Shown here piece by piece: positions 16,573 through 25,801 of a stretch of 64,000 bases of DNA. The notes under the pieces are model-generated. The model saw nothing but the letters and a program-made list of their open reading frames with translations, was not told the DNA's origin and searched no databases. This DNA is from Butyrivibrio sp. XPD2002 (GTDB lineage: Bacteria > Bacillota > Clostridia > Lachnospirales > Lachnospiraceae), in NCBI RefSeq assembly GCF_000423945.1, contig NZ_AUIY01000012.1, forward strand, positions 62,001-126,000. Direction: 5' to 3'. Positions within the stretch are counted from its first letter, which is position 1. Every line of letters starts with the position of its first letter. Position numbers and translations under genes: made by a program.

Positions 16573-16615
16573 GATAATAGTAGTGTTCGGGGCAGCTGTC
16601 TTGAGCTTATCTTAC
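16569..16615 (+). repeat. Inverted repeat around the end of the GT4 gene
   Basis: GTAAGATAA (16569-16577) pairs exactly with TTATCTTAC (16607-16615); the first arm holds the stop codon. The 29-base loop is large and no T run follows, so this may be an RNA-processing or stabilising hairpin rather than a terminator. Confidence 0.4.
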
Positions 16616-16661
16616 ACCAATGTGGTGGATGAACTAATAATAAAAAAGAGGTTTATAAAAA

Positions 16662-17978
16662 ATGAGTTTATATGAGAAGCTCCTTTCAGGAGAAGAAAAG
16701 CTTTCATTAGTTGGACTTGGTTATGTAGGTATGCCTATTGCGGTAGCCTTTGCTAAGAAGATTAAGGTTGTCGGCTACGATTTTAATGCTGAAAAGGTAG
16801 AGCTTTATAAGAATGGAATCGACCCCACAAGAGAGGTTGGAGATGCAGCCATTAAGGAGACTGCGGTTGAGTTTACTGCTTATCCCGAGAAGCTTAAGGA
16901 GTGCAGATTTCACATCGTTGCGGTTCCTACACCTGTAAATGACGATCATACACCTGATCTTACACCTGTAGAGAGTGCCAGCAGAACTCTTGGAAAATAC
17001 CTTACAAAGGGTTCAATAGTTGTTTATGAGTCAACTGTTTATCCCGGAGTAACTGAGGATATATGTGTTCCGATCCTTGAGAAGGAATCAGGACTTAAGT
17101 GCGGAGTTGATTTCAAGGTTGGTTATTCACCCGAGCGTATCAACCCCGGTGACAAGGTACACAGACTTGAGACTATCGTGAAAATCGTATCCGGCATGGA
17201 TAAGGAGACCCTGGAAGAGGTTGCAAACGTATATAAGCTTGTAGCCCTGGCAGGTGTTCACGAGGCAGACAGCATCAAGGTTGCAGAGGCTGCTAAGGTT
17301 ATCGAGAACAGCCAGAGAGATATCAACATCGCTTTCATGAACGAGCTTTCAATGATCTTCCACAAGATGGGAATTGATACAAAGAGCGTACTTGAGGCAG
17401 CAGGAACAAAGTGGAACTTCCTCAACTTCAGACCCGGCCTTGTTGGTGGTCACTGTATCGGTGTTGATCCTTATTACCTTACTTATAAGGCTGAGGAGCT
17501 TGGCTATCACAGCCAGATCATTCTCTCAGGACGTCGTATCAACGATGATATGGGTAAGTACATCGCAGAGAGCTGCGTAAAGAACCTTATTGCTCAGGAT
17601 CTTAACGTTAAAAATGCAAGAGTAGCAATCCTTGGCTTTACCTTCAAGGAGAACTGCCCTGATACACGTAACACCAAGGTAATCGATATCTACAACGAGC
17701 TTAAGGAGTACGGTATCGATCCCGTTGTGGTTGATCCCGAGGCAGACAGCGCAGAAGCTAAGAGACTCTATGGCATTACCTTTGATAACATGGATGCAGT
17801 TAAGGATATGGATGCAGTTATCATGGCAGTTGCACATGAGGAGTTCCTTGACATCACAACAGAGGATATCAAGAAGTGGTACAACCCTGCACACAAGAGA
17901 AGAGTCTTCCTTGATGTTAAGGGGATCTATGACAAGAACAGTTTTGATGCTTCAGAGTTCAGCTACTGGAGACTCTGA
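16662..17978 (+). CDS. UDP-N-acetylhexosamine 6-dehydrogenase (TviB/WbpO-like), 438 aa
   Basis: Oxidises C6 of a UDP-sugar to the uronic acid with two NAD+. N-terminal Rossmann motif GLGYVGMP (about 19-26), YSPERINPGD in the middle, and catalytic Cys265 in GGHCIGVDPYY. The segment YHSQIILSGRRINDDMG and overall length fit the TviB/WbpO group (UDP-GalNAc/GlcNAc) better than UDP-glucose dehydrogenases. It provides an activated acidic sugar for the locus and may feed the AsnB-like amidotransferase at 22604. It is 89 bases after the previous gene, with a weak AGAGG-type site upstream. Codon use is the most biased of the locus, which suggests high expression. Confidence 0.92.
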   Translation: MSLYEKLLSGEEKLSLVGLGYVGMPIAVAFAKKIKVVGYDFNAEKVELYKNGIDPTREVGDAAIKETAVEFTAYPEKLKECRFHIVAVPTPVNDDHTPDLTPVESASRTLGKYLTKGSIVVYESTVYPGVTEDICVPILEKESGLKCGVDFKVGYSPERINPGDKVHRLETIVKIVSGMDKETLEEVANVYKLVALAGVHEADSIKVAEAAKVIENSQRDINIAFMNELSMIFHKMGIDTKSVLEAAGTKWNFLNFRPGLVGGHCIGVDPYYLTYKAEELGYHSQIILSGRRINDDMGKYIAESCVKNLIAQDLNVKNARVAILGFTFKENCPDTRNTKVIDIYNELKEYGIDPVVVDPEADSAEAKRLYGITFDNMDAVKDMDAVIMAVAHEEFLDITTEDIKKWYNPAHKRRVFLDVKGIYDKNSFDASEFSYWRL

Positions 17979-18024
17979 TTAAAAAGCGAATAATATAATT
18001 ACAAAGAAAACACTAGGGGGATAT

Positions 18025-18047
18025 GCCGCCACCGACAAAGTGGCGGC
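18025..18047 (+). repeat. 8-bp GC-rich hairpin before the deacetylase gene
   Basis: GCCGCCAC (18025-18032) pairs exactly with GTGGCGGC (18040-18047) around a 7-base loop. There is no T run. It ends 8 bases before the chosen start codon, so it could hide the ribosome site, or it may be a short dispersed palindrome. Confidence 0.55.
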
Positions 18048-18055
18048 GTTGTTGT

Positions 18056-18859
18056 ATGAAGATTGTAATTAGACTTGATGACATTTCTCCGGGAATGGAC
18101 ATGGGTAAATTCAGAAGGTTTAAGAGGCTTTTAGATGAAAATCATATAAGGCCTCTTATTGGCGTTGTTCCGGAAAATATGGATCCCAAGCTTGAAAAGC
18201 GTGAGACCGATGAGGAAGAGGATGCGCCTGTCAGCAGAAACAGAGCTACTGACCCTGATGACAAGATAAAGGAAAAGGACTATCCCTTCTGGCATCTTGT
18301 AAGGAACCTTCAGAGTGAGGGCTGGATAATCGCTATGCATGGTCTTCATCATGTCTATACGACCAACAAGGGAGGTATGCTCCCGCTCAACAAGCAGTCT
18401 GAGTTTGCAGGGATTGATCTTGAGAAGCAGATAGCAATGATTGCTGAGGGTAAGAAGATTCTGGGGACCCATGGAATTGCCACAGACTTTTTCATGGCTC
18501 CAAGTCACAGCTATGATAGAAACACCATGACGGCTTTGGCAGAGAATGGATTCAGGCGTATTACAGACGGATTTGGTAAAAGGGCCTATCGCAGATTTGA
18601 TATGACCTTCTATCCTATTTCCTTTAAAAAGGATGCAGTCCTCAAGGATGAAAGTGAGGGCTACACTACTTTTGTTGTTCATACTAACACATTAAATGGG
18701 GATGATTTTGCGTTCTATGAGAAGGTATTCGATTCCGGAAAGGTTGTGAGCTGGGATGAATGGCTCTCCCAGGATCCGGTGGAGGCTTCTGGTTTACAGG
18801 GTATAAAGGAATATCTCATGGCACGCTTTAAATATATCGCCGTGCATAAAAGGTGGTAA
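18056..18859 (+). CDS. DUF2334-type polysaccharide deacetylase-like protein (267 aa)
   Basis: Member of the NodB-like deacetylase superfamily (DUF2334 branch). The metal-binding pattern is present: IRLDDISPGMD at the N-terminus, MHGLHH (H-x-x-x-H type), and APSHSYD. Substrate could be the locus's own N-acetylated sugar; no signal peptide is seen, so it would act in the cytoplasm. ATG at 18056 is chosen because the family begins MKIVIRLDD; an in-frame ATG at 18023 has a GGGGG stretch only 2 bases upstream and would add 11 residues encoded by a hairpin. It ends 2 bases before the next GT4. Confidence 0.8.
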   Translation: MKIVIRLDDISPGMDMGKFRRFKRLLDENHIRPLIGVVPENMDPKLEKRETDEEEDAPVSRNRATDPDDKIKEKDYPFWHLVRNLQSEGWIIAMHGLHHVYTTNKGGMLPLNKQSEFAGIDLEKQIAMIAEGKKILGTHGIATDFFMAPSHSYDRNTMTALAENGFRRITDGFGKRAYRRFDMTFYPISFKKDAVLKDESEGYTTFVVHTNTLNGDDFAFYEKVFDSGKVVSWDEWLSQDPVEASGLQGIKEYLMARFKYIAVHKRW

Positions 18860-18861
18860 CA

Positions 18862-20139
18862 ATGGCAGAACCTATTAGAATATTGCATGTATTTGGAACA
18901 CTTGGCCTTGGAGGCGCTGAGAGCCGCATCATGGACCTGTACAGACATATCGACAGGGAACGTGTGCAGTTCGATTTTTTGGTGCATGCAGATGCAGAGC
19001 CCACAGGTAAAAAATGTCCGACCTCTGATGAACTTATGCAGGTAAGAGAGCCGGATTATTTTGATGCGACTGTGAAAAAGCTTGGTGGCAATATCTACGC
19101 ACTTCCGAGGTTCCATGGAACAAATGCAAGAGATTATAAAAATGCTGTAAGAATGTTTTTTATGCAGCACAGGGGAGAATGGAAAATGGTGCAGGGGCAT
19201 ATGACCAGCACAGCAGCCATGTATCTTCCGATTGCAAAGAGCTGTGGTATCGGCACCACAATAGCCCATGCAAGAAGCGCAGGAGTTGATCCTGGAATAA
19301 AGGGCGTGGTGACAAGAATAATCAGAGCTCCTCTGGCTAAGACAGATACCTGCGATCTCAGATTCGCATGTACCGAGAATGCTGCAAGATCAGTATTTGG
19401 AGACACACTTACGGATGAGGGACTGGTAAGGATCATACCCAATGCCATCGACCTCAGAAGATTCGTATACAATCAGGAAATAAGAGATAAGGTAAGAAGA
19501 GAGCTGGGCTTATCAAATGCCATCATAATCGGTCATGTTGGAAGATTCCACTATGCCAAGAACCACGAGTATCTTCTTAAGACCTTTGCAGAGTTCTTAA
19601 GGATATTAAGCCATGATGATGCCAATTCCTTCAGCATGCTTCACGGAATGAGGATAAGGCTTCTGATGCTTGGCGAGGGACCTCTTATGGATACCATGAA
19701 GCAGCTCGCAGCTGACCTTCATATTGAAAAGTATGTGGTGTTCTGTGGAAATAAGAGTAATGCCAACGAGTATTATCAGGCCATGGATTACTTCCTTTTC
19801 CCTTCGAGATACGAGGGACTTCCGGGAACAGTTGTGGAGGCTCAGGCAGCAGGTCTGCAGTGCCTTGTTTCCGATTCCATAACACCTGAAGTGGATATCA
19901 CACCTCTTGTAAGCAGAATGAGTATTGAAGAGCCGCCGGCTGTGTGGGCAAGAAAAATACTTAATGATCTCATGCTAAGGGATTATGAGGAGACTGCAGA
20001 AGGAGAAGAGGTGACTCTTCCTATCGGTGACAGAGAGGCATCTTCAGAGCCGGTAATAGAAATGATCAGGAAAGCCGGTTTTGATGTCAGAACTCAGGCT
20101 CAGAGGCTGCAAAGCTTTTATCTTACAGGGAAGTTCTAA
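18862..20139 (+). CDS. GT4 glycosyltransferase, EpsF-like (425 aa)
   Basis: GT-B glycosyltransferase of the exopolysaccharide EpsF type: N-terminal VFGTLGLGGAESRIMDLYR, Gly-rich hinge IIGHVGRFHYAKNHEYLL, and donor-site motif FPSRYEGLPGTVVEAQAAG. The ATG at 18862 has AGGTGG 5 bases upstream; an in-frame GTG at 18853 lies inside the previous gene and lacks a site. An acidic, low-similarity insertion near residues 370-400 is unusual for the family. Acceptor and donor are unknown. Confidence 0.9.
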   Translation: MAEPIRILHVFGTLGLGGAESRIMDLYRHIDRERVQFDFLVHADAEPTGKKCPTSDELMQVREPDYFDATVKKLGGNIYALPRFHGTNARDYKNAVRMFFMQHRGEWKMVQGHMTSTAAMYLPIAKSCGIGTTIAHARSAGVDPGIKGVVTRIIRAPLAKTDTCDLRFACTENAARSVFGDTLTDEGLVRIIPNAIDLRRFVYNQEIRDKVRRELGLSNAIIIGHVGRFHYAKNHEYLLKTFAEFLRILSHDDANSFSMLHGMRIRLLMLGEGPLMDTMKQLAADLHIEKYVVFCGNKSNANEYYQAMDYFLFPSRYEGLPGTVVEAQAAGLQCLVSDSITPEVDITPLVSRMSIEEPPAVWARKILNDLMLRDYEETAEGEEVTLPIGDREASSEPVIEMIRKAGFDVRTQAQRLQSFYLTGKF

Positions 20140-20170
20140 ATGACTTCTATATAGAAACAGGAAAATTTTA

Positions 20171-21406
20171 ATGAAACATCTTTTACTTATCGTGCCGATG
20201 CTGCACCAGGGCGGATTCGAGAGAGTCTGCGTGGCAACAGCAAGGCTGATGGAAAAATATTATAAAGTGACTATACTCATCTTTTCCGATAAGGACATAA
20301 ACTATGACATATCGGGACTTGATGTGGTGAACATTGATGTGCCTGCCACAAGGAAATTCGGTAAGCTTGGCAAGGTAGTCAATGTTTTTCGAAGAGTCAG
20401 CAAGGTCAGAAAGTATAAAAAGACCCACAATGTGGATATAGCCTATAGCTTTGGCTCAAGTGCCAACTATGTAAATGTACTTTCAAAGGCCGGAACAAAG
20501 ACCAAGGTTCTGACAGGACTTCGCTGTTCAACCGACATGGAGAATACAAGGGAAGTCAGTCTCTTTTGTAACAAGGCAGATCAGGTACTGTCCTGCTCCA
20601 AGGAGATCATGAGAGAGCTTCTTAGAGAGTATGATTATGAAAAGAGCAGCTATATCTATAATCCCCTTGATACAGAGATGATTAGGGAGAAGGCGAAGGA
20701 AGAGGAAGCTCTTCTTAACGCAAGCGATATGTTCGGAAACGGAAAGCTTGTTGAGGATAGTGCAGAACACTGCGTTACACTGATATCTGTCGGAAGACAG
20801 GATTACATCAAGGGCTTCTGGCATTTGATAAAGGCCTTTTCAATGGTACTTGGAAAATATCCAAATACCAGACTCTGGATAGTGGGAACAGGCGATTTTG
20901 GTGGCCCAAGGAAGCTGGCTGAGGATCTTGGAGTTGCTGAGAAGGTGTTCTTCCCGGGACTTCAGAAGAATCCGTTCCCTTTCGTGAATGCTGCTGATAT
21001 GTATGTGCTCAGCTCAAACCATGAGGGATTCCCCAATGCGATACTTGAAGCAATGGCACTTGGTAAGCCCTGTGTTGCAGCGGACTGTAAAACAGGTCCC
21101 AGAGAGATTCTTCTTAATGAGAAGGAATATGGGGAGCTTATCGCTGCAAAGCCGGATGGAGCTTCTACAGACAGGATAATAGAGGGAGAATTTGGTATAA
21201 TCGTTCCCGACATGAATCAGAACACGGATCTTGACGCCTCCAACATTACTGAGGATGATAAGATGCTGGCGGAGGGTATCCTTAAGATGCTCTCTGATGA
21301 GGAAAAGATGAAGCATTATGGTGAGAAGGCCTATGAGAGGGCTCTTACCTACAACCCCGGTAAGTATGCCGAGGACCTTTTCGATATATTGGAAAAGGTT
21401 CAGTGA
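20171..21406 (+). CDS. GT4 glycosyltransferase (411 aa)
   Basis: Retaining GT-B glycosyltransferase. N-terminal acceptor motif PMLHQGGFERVC, central GRQDYIKGFWHLIKAF, and C-terminal donor site SSNHEGFPNAILEAMALG followed by ADCKTGPREI. It is the first of three related GT4 enzymes in tandem with the genes at 21432 and 24538. They share the GGxERV N-terminal loop and the EGFPN/EGMPN donor motif, so they probably arose by duplication and act on successive sugars. A spacer of about 50 residues before the last helices (residues 310-370) is acidic. Specificity unknown. Confidence 0.9.
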   Translation: MKHLLLIVPMLHQGGFERVCVATARLMEKYYKVTILIFSDKDINYDISGLDVVNIDVPATRKFGKLGKVVNVFRRVSKVRKYKKTHNVDIAYSFGSSANYVNVLSKAGTKTKVLTGLRCSTDMENTREVSLFCNKADQVLSCSKEIMRELLREYDYEKSSYIYNPLDTEMIREKAKEEEALLNASDMFGNGKLVEDSAEHCVTLISVGRQDYIKGFWHLIKAFSMVLGKYPNTRLWIVGTGDFGGPRKLAEDLGVAEKVFFPGLQKNPFPFVNAADMYVLSSNHEGFPNAILEAMALGKPCVAADCKTGPREILLNEKEYGELIAAKPDGASTDRIIEGEFGIIVPDMNQNTDLDASNITEDDKMLAEGILKMLSDEEKMKHYGEKAYERALTYNPGKYAEDLFDILEKVQ

Positions 21407-21431
21407 AATATATGTTAGAATTTAGGTAATT

Positions 21432-22526
21432 ATGAAGAAAATCGCTTTTCATTTAAACAGCCTGGGACAGGGCGGCGCAGAGAGAGTAGTAAGCAATCTG
21501 GCCAATCAGTTCGCCAAGGCAGGTTATGAAGTATATATTGCAACAGAGTGGTTTGATGACAACGAGTTCACGCTGGATCCGCGCATCAAAAGGGTTCATG
21601 TGGGACTTCGTGATGAGGACGACAGAAAGGGAAGAGTAACAAAGTTCCTTCTAAGAGTTAAATACCTAAGAGAGTTTCTCGAGGAAAACCGCCCTGACGT
21701 TCTTGTGGCCTTTGCCCACAGGGCAAATTACAGAGCACTTATGGCTCAAAAGAGCACAAACACTCCAACTGTGATATCAGTCAGAATAAACCCTGTTGGT
21801 AATTATGATGCATTTTCAGATAAGATACAGATAAAGTGGTTGTTCCCCAGAGCTGCCGGCTGTGTTTTCCAGACAGAGGAGCAGAAGGCGTTCTTTAAGC
21901 CCTATCTGCAGGACAACTCAAGGATAATACTGAATCCCATAAATGCGAAATATCACAGAGTTGTTCATCCCGAGATCAAGGAAAAATCTGTGGTTCACCA
22001 TGCAAGACTTGTAGATTTCAAGAACCAGCTTATGCTTTGCGACGCCTTTTTGAAGGTTCATGAGAAGCACCCGGATTATGTCCTTAGGATATATGGTGGA
22101 GGCTCAGAGGATGGAACCAAGGAAAAGCTGGAAAAGAAGATAGCTGATAACCATGCAGAGGATTTCATGTTTTTAATGGGACCCTGCAACCATATAGATG
22201 CGGAGATTCCCAAGGGCGAGGTATATGCCTACAGCTCTGATTATGAGGGATTTCCCAATTCGCTGCTGGAAGCCATGGCTATGGGAATGCCGGTGGTTTC
22301 TACAGATTGTCCTCCCGGAGGACCGAGAACTGTCATCAGAGATGGCGAGAACGGATTCCTGGTACCTGTTGGGGATGCGAATGCGCTTGCTGACAGGATT
22401 TGCCGCCTGATCGAGGATAAGGACATGGCAAAGCGCTTTGGACAGGAAGCTGCCAAGGTGTATGATATAGCGAATTCTGAGGCGGTTTATGAGCAGTGGA
22501 GGGATTATTTGGAGAGTCTGCTGTAA
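21432..22526 (+). CDS. GT4 glycosyltransferase (364 aa)
   Basis: GT-B glycosyltransferase with NSLGQGGAERVVSNL near the N-terminus, HARLVDFKNQ at the start of the C-terminal domain and SSDYEGFPNSLLEAMAMG at the donor site. VVSTDCPPGGPRTVI follows, as in GalNAc- and galactose-type GT4 enzymes. It lies 25 bases after the preceding paralogue. A REP-like palindrome separates it from the asparagine-synthase-like gene downstream. Confidence 0.9.
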   Translation: MKKIAFHLNSLGQGGAERVVSNLANQFAKAGYEVYIATEWFDDNEFTLDPRIKRVHVGLRDEDDRKGRVTKFLLRVKYLREFLEENRPDVLVAFAHRANYRALMAQKSTNTPTVISVRINPVGNYDAFSDKIQIKWLFPRAAGCVFQTEEQKAFFKPYLQDNSRIILNPINAKYHRVVHPEIKEKSVVHHARLVDFKNQLMLCDAFLKVHEKHPDYVLRIYGGGSEDGTKEKLEKKIADNHAEDFMFLMGPCNHIDAEIPKGEVYAYSSDYEGFPNSLLEAMAMGMPVVSTDCPPGGPRTVIRDGENGFLVPVGDANALADRICRLIEDKDMAKRFGQEAAKVYDIANSEAVYEQWRDYLESLL

Positions 22527-22533
22527 ATAGTTC

Positions 22534-22579
22534 CCCTCATCCGTCAGCTTCGCTGACACCTTCCCCCCAAGGGGAAGGC
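22534..22579 (+). repeat. REP-like palindromic element, copy 1
   Basis: Begins CCCTCATCCGTC, holds a small inner hairpin (AGCTTCGCT), continues GACACCTTCC and ends in a C-run/G-run hairpin (CCTTCCCC with GGGGAAGG). The same layout occurs twice at 45123-45226. Elements of this form resemble dispersed REP-type repeats of gut Firmicutes. Confidence 0.8.
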
Positions 22580-22603
22580 AATAAAAAATAGAAGGAGACG
22601 CCT

Positions 22604-24553
22604 ATGTGCGGAATCTGCGGATATATATCAAGAAACAGAATAACTGAAGATGAACTGCGAGCAATGAATGACACCATGATCCACAGAGGACCTGATGACA
22701 ATGGTGTGGAGCTGTATCCCGGGAAAAACGGATACACCATAGGATTTGCACAGAGACGACTTTCAATCCTGGATCTTTCGCCCCTTGGGCACCAGCCCAT
22801 GTCTACGGAGGATGGCAGGATTTCTGTCGTTTTTAATGGGGAGATTTATAACTTCCTTGAACTGAAGGAAGAGCTTAAGGGATATCCCTTTAAATCGACC
22901 TGTGATACAGAGGTTATCCTGGCAGGATACTTAAAGTGGGGAGCTGATTTTGCAGACCACATTCACGGAATGTTTGCTATAGCTCTCTATGACAGAGAGA
23001 CAGAGGATATCTATCTTGTAAGGGACAGAATAGGTAAAAAGCCGCTTTATTACTGGCTTGAAGATGAAAATATAGTTTTCGGATCAGAGCTTAAGCCCAT
23101 TATGAAGTGCCCCGGCTTTAATGCTGATATCAGGAAATCCATTATTCCCAGATATCTGTATCAGCAGTACATTAACGCTCCTGAGAGCATTTTTGAGAAT
23201 GTCTGGCAGGTGGAGCCCGGTCAGATGATCGTTTTTAATAATGGTAAGCTCACTAAGAAAAAATACTGGGATGTTAAAAAGGCCTATAAGGAAAGATCAG
23301 CCTCCCAGATAAGCTCCTACGAGGAAGCAAAGGAGGGGCTTAAGAGTCGCCTCAAGAAGTCTGTTGCAGATAGAATGATAGCTGATGTGCCTCTTGGAGC
23401 ATTTTTATCAGGTGGTTATGATTCATCACTTATAACTGCTCTTGCCCAGGAGAACAGTGATTCTCCGGTCAAGACCTTCAGCATTGGCTTCAATGTGCCT
23501 GAGTATAACGAGGCTGAGTTTGCTAAGAGAGTGGCCAAGCACCTTGGCACAGACCACACGGAGCTCTATATCGATGAGTCGGAGATGCTGGATCTGGTAG
23601 AGAGTATTCCGGATTATTACGATGAGCCCTTTGCGGATGAGTCGGAAATACCCACAATGCTTGTGTGCAAGCTTGCGAGGGAGAAGGTGACTGTTGCGCT
23701 CTCTGGTGATGGCGGAGATGAGTTTTTCTGCGGATATAATATATATGAAAATGTTGCGCAGGCTCAAAAGCTCGATATGGCAGGCGGAATCGTAAACGGA
23801 ATTGGTCAGATCCCTATGGGAGACAAAAAGCTTCTTAATAAGCTTCCCTTCAGGGTTCAGGTAGTTGCAGGTAACAGAGATCCGGAGACCAAGACTCAGT
23901 TTTCATCACCCAGCTATATACTCTCTGCACATGCATTTATCACAGGAAAAGAGGCTATGGATGAGCGGCTTACCTACGAGCAGTACATGAGCGGAGCCTT
24001 TGGACCGACAGGACTTTTTCCGTGCAAGTATCCTATCGAGTCATCCTACGAGGTAGCAGACTGGCAGATAAGGCGTATGCTTCTTGATATGGATACCTAT
24101 CTTCCGGGAGATATTCTTGTGAAAATGGACAGAGCATCAATGAAGTACTCTCTTGAGTGCAGATGTCCTATAATGGATACAGAGGTTATGGAGTATAGCT
24201 TCTCCATTCCTCATAATTTCAAGTTTGCAGATGGTGATAAAAAGCATATCCTGAAGGATATTGCTTATGATTATATTCCGAGGGACCTTCTGGACAGACC
24301 TAAGAAGGGCTTTGGATGTCCTACCGATACATGGCTTAGAGGACCCCTTCGCGACAAGCTTATAGATTACAGCGATGTGAACTTCCTTAAAAATCAGGGC
24401 ATTTTTGATGCGGAATATACATCACGATTTATCAGAAATTATCTGGAAAAAGGTGACGGTGGTCCTGCTACCGGAGCTAATTATTCCAAGCTGTCCTGGA
24501 GCTTTTTCAACTTCCAGCAGTGGTATGAAAGGTATAGATGGCAGAAAAGGTAA
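22604..24553 (+). CDS. asnB: Asparagine synthase (glutamine-hydrolysing)-like amidotransferase of the locus, 649 aa
   Basis: Class II glutamine amidotransferase plus ATP-pyrophosphatase. The N-terminal nucleophile Cys2 follows the initiator Met (MCGICGY), and the PP-loop SGGYDSS is in the synthetase half. Length matches AsnB. Start choice is fixed by Cys2 and by AAGGAG upstream. In O-antigen loci such proteins (for example Francisella WbtH) convert HexNAc uronic acids to uronamides. The UDP-HexNAc dehydrogenase at 16662 makes that role attractive here, while free asparagine synthesis remains possible. The next GT4 overlaps its end by 16 bases, so it belongs to the operon. Confidence 0.88.
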   Translation: MCGICGYISRNRITEDELRAMNDTMIHRGPDDNGVELYPGKNGYTIGFAQRRLSILDLSPLGHQPMSTEDGRISVVFNGEIYNFLELKEELKGYPFKSTCDTEVILAGYLKWGADFADHIHGMFAIALYDRETEDIYLVRDRIGKKPLYYWLEDENIVFGSELKPIMKCPGFNADIRKSIIPRYLYQQYINAPESIFENVWQVEPGQMIVFNNGKLTKKKYWDVKKAYKERSASQISSYEEAKEGLKSRLKKSVADRMIADVPLGAFLSGGYDSSLITALAQENSDSPVKTFSIGFNVPEYNEAEFAKRVAKHLGTDHTELYIDESEMLDLVESIPDYYDEPFADESEIPTMLVCKLAREKVTVALSGDGGDEFFCGYNIYENVAQAQKLDMAGGIVNGIGQIPMGDKKLLNKLPFRVQVVAGNRDPETKTQFSSPSYILSAHAFITGKEAMDERLTYEQYMSGAFGPTGLFPCKYPIESSYEVADWQIRRMLLDMDTYLPGDILVKMDRASMKYSLECRCPIMDTEVMEYSFSIPHNFKFADGDKKHILKDIAYDYIPRDLLDRPKKGFGCPTDTWLRGPLRDKLIDYSDVNFLKNQGIFDAEYTSRFIRNYLEKGDGGPATGANYSKLSWSFFNFQQWYERYRWQKR

Positions 24554-25791
24554 CTATAAAGAAAAAGCATATAGTTATGTATATAGGCTCACTCAACAAG
24601 GGCGGGGCTGAGCGTGTCATGTGCAATCTGGCTGAGTATTTCTACGGTATAGGCTACAAAGTGACGCTTGCTACAACCTATTTGTCCGACGATGAGTATG
24701 AGCTTCCTCATGCTGCCTGGAAGGTTCTTAAGAGCGAGGACGATGAGAACGCAGTTAAGGTGCTTAACCCCGATGAAGAGCTAAGATATGTGGATTTAAA
24801 GGGCGGTGAGCCCATGGGAATAGGCAGAATTTTCACGGCGCTTATGCCCTATGAGAAGGGAAACCGTGCGCAGAACTTCCATAGAAGGATTGAAAAGCTT
24901 ACAAATGCCTGGGAGAGATTAAAACCTGATATTATTCTGTCTTTTCTTGGAAAAAATAATGTTATGGCACTGCAGTCGGCGTTATCGCTGGATATTCCTG
25001 TGGTTGTGTCAGTAAGGGCAACTCCATCTGAGGAGTACGCTACCCTGGGATTAAAGGCAGCCGTGAAGGTGCTGTTTCCCGCTGCGGCCGGTGTTGTGGT
25101 ACAGACAACCGGTGCCATGGACTTTTTCGGACCTCTTATCAGAAATAAGTGCAGGGTTCTTCCAAATGCTATAAATGAAGAGTTTATGGCTCATAATGTG
25201 GTGCCTTTTGAGGATAGGAAAAAGGTTATCGTATCGGTTGGAAGGCTTGATGATAATAAAAATCAGAAGGTCATAATAAATGCCTTTTCATATTTTGTGA
25301 AAAAACATGCTGATTACAGGCTTATGATTTATGGCGACGGTCCTACCAGAGACCTATTAGAGAGGCTCTGCGGTAAGCTCGAGATACTTGATGAAACAGG
25401 TAAGGGAGCAGACGGTAAGGTTACGTTTATGGGAAGTGTCGACAGAATTGCTGACAGAATATGCGAGTCTGAGATTTTCGTCCTTACTTCCAAGACGGAG
25501 GGTATGCCCAACGCTCTTATAGAGGCTATGTCACTTGGACTTTGCTGCATATCAACGGATTGTCCCTGTGGTGGTCCTGCAGACCTTATTAAGAACGGTA
25601 GAAACGGAATCCTTATTCCGATGGATTCTGATGTGAAGATGGCGACTAACATTTTTCATGCCCTGGAAAGACTGGCGGATGATCCTGCTATAGCAAGGAA
25701 GATGGGCGGTGCAGCCCTCAGCGTCAGGGAGGAGTATAACCCGGACAGCGTAAATGCAAAGTGGAAAGAATACTTCGAGGAACTTATGTAG
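24538..25791 (+). CDS. GT4 glycosyltransferase overlapping asnB (417 aa)
   Basis: GT-B enzyme of the same group as 20171 and 21432: YIGSLNKGGAERVMCNLAEYF, SVGRLDDNKNQKVI, and TSKTEGMPNALIEAMSLG followed by STDCPCGGPADLI. Its start overlaps the asnB-like gene by 16 bases, with GAAAGG in the upstream coding sequence 6 bases ahead, which indicates translational coupling. An acidic insertion near residues 55-95 is absent from its paralogues. The coupling suggests the sugar it adds is linked to the amidotransferase step, which is inference. Confidence 0.9.
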   Translation: MAEKVTIKKKHIVMYIGSLNKGGAERVMCNLAEYFYGIGYKVTLATTYLSDDEYELPHAAWKVLKSEDDENAVKVLNPDEELRYVDLKGGEPMGIGRIFTALMPYEKGNRAQNFHRRIEKLTNAWERLKPDIILSFLGKNNVMALQSALSLDIPVVVSVRATPSEEYATLGLKAAVKVLFPAAAGVVVQTTGAMDFFGPLIRNKCRVLPNAINEEFMAHNVVPFEDRKKVIVSVGRLDDNKNQKVIINAFSYFVKKHADYRLMIYGDGPTRDLLERLCGKLEILDETGKGADGKVTFMGSVDRIADRICESEIFVLTSKTEGMPNALIEAMSLGLCCISTDCPCGGPADLIKNGRNGILIPMDSDVKMATNIFHALERLADDPAIARKMGGAALSVREEYNPDSVNAKWKEYFEELM

Positions 25792-25801
25792 GAGATAGCG
25801 G

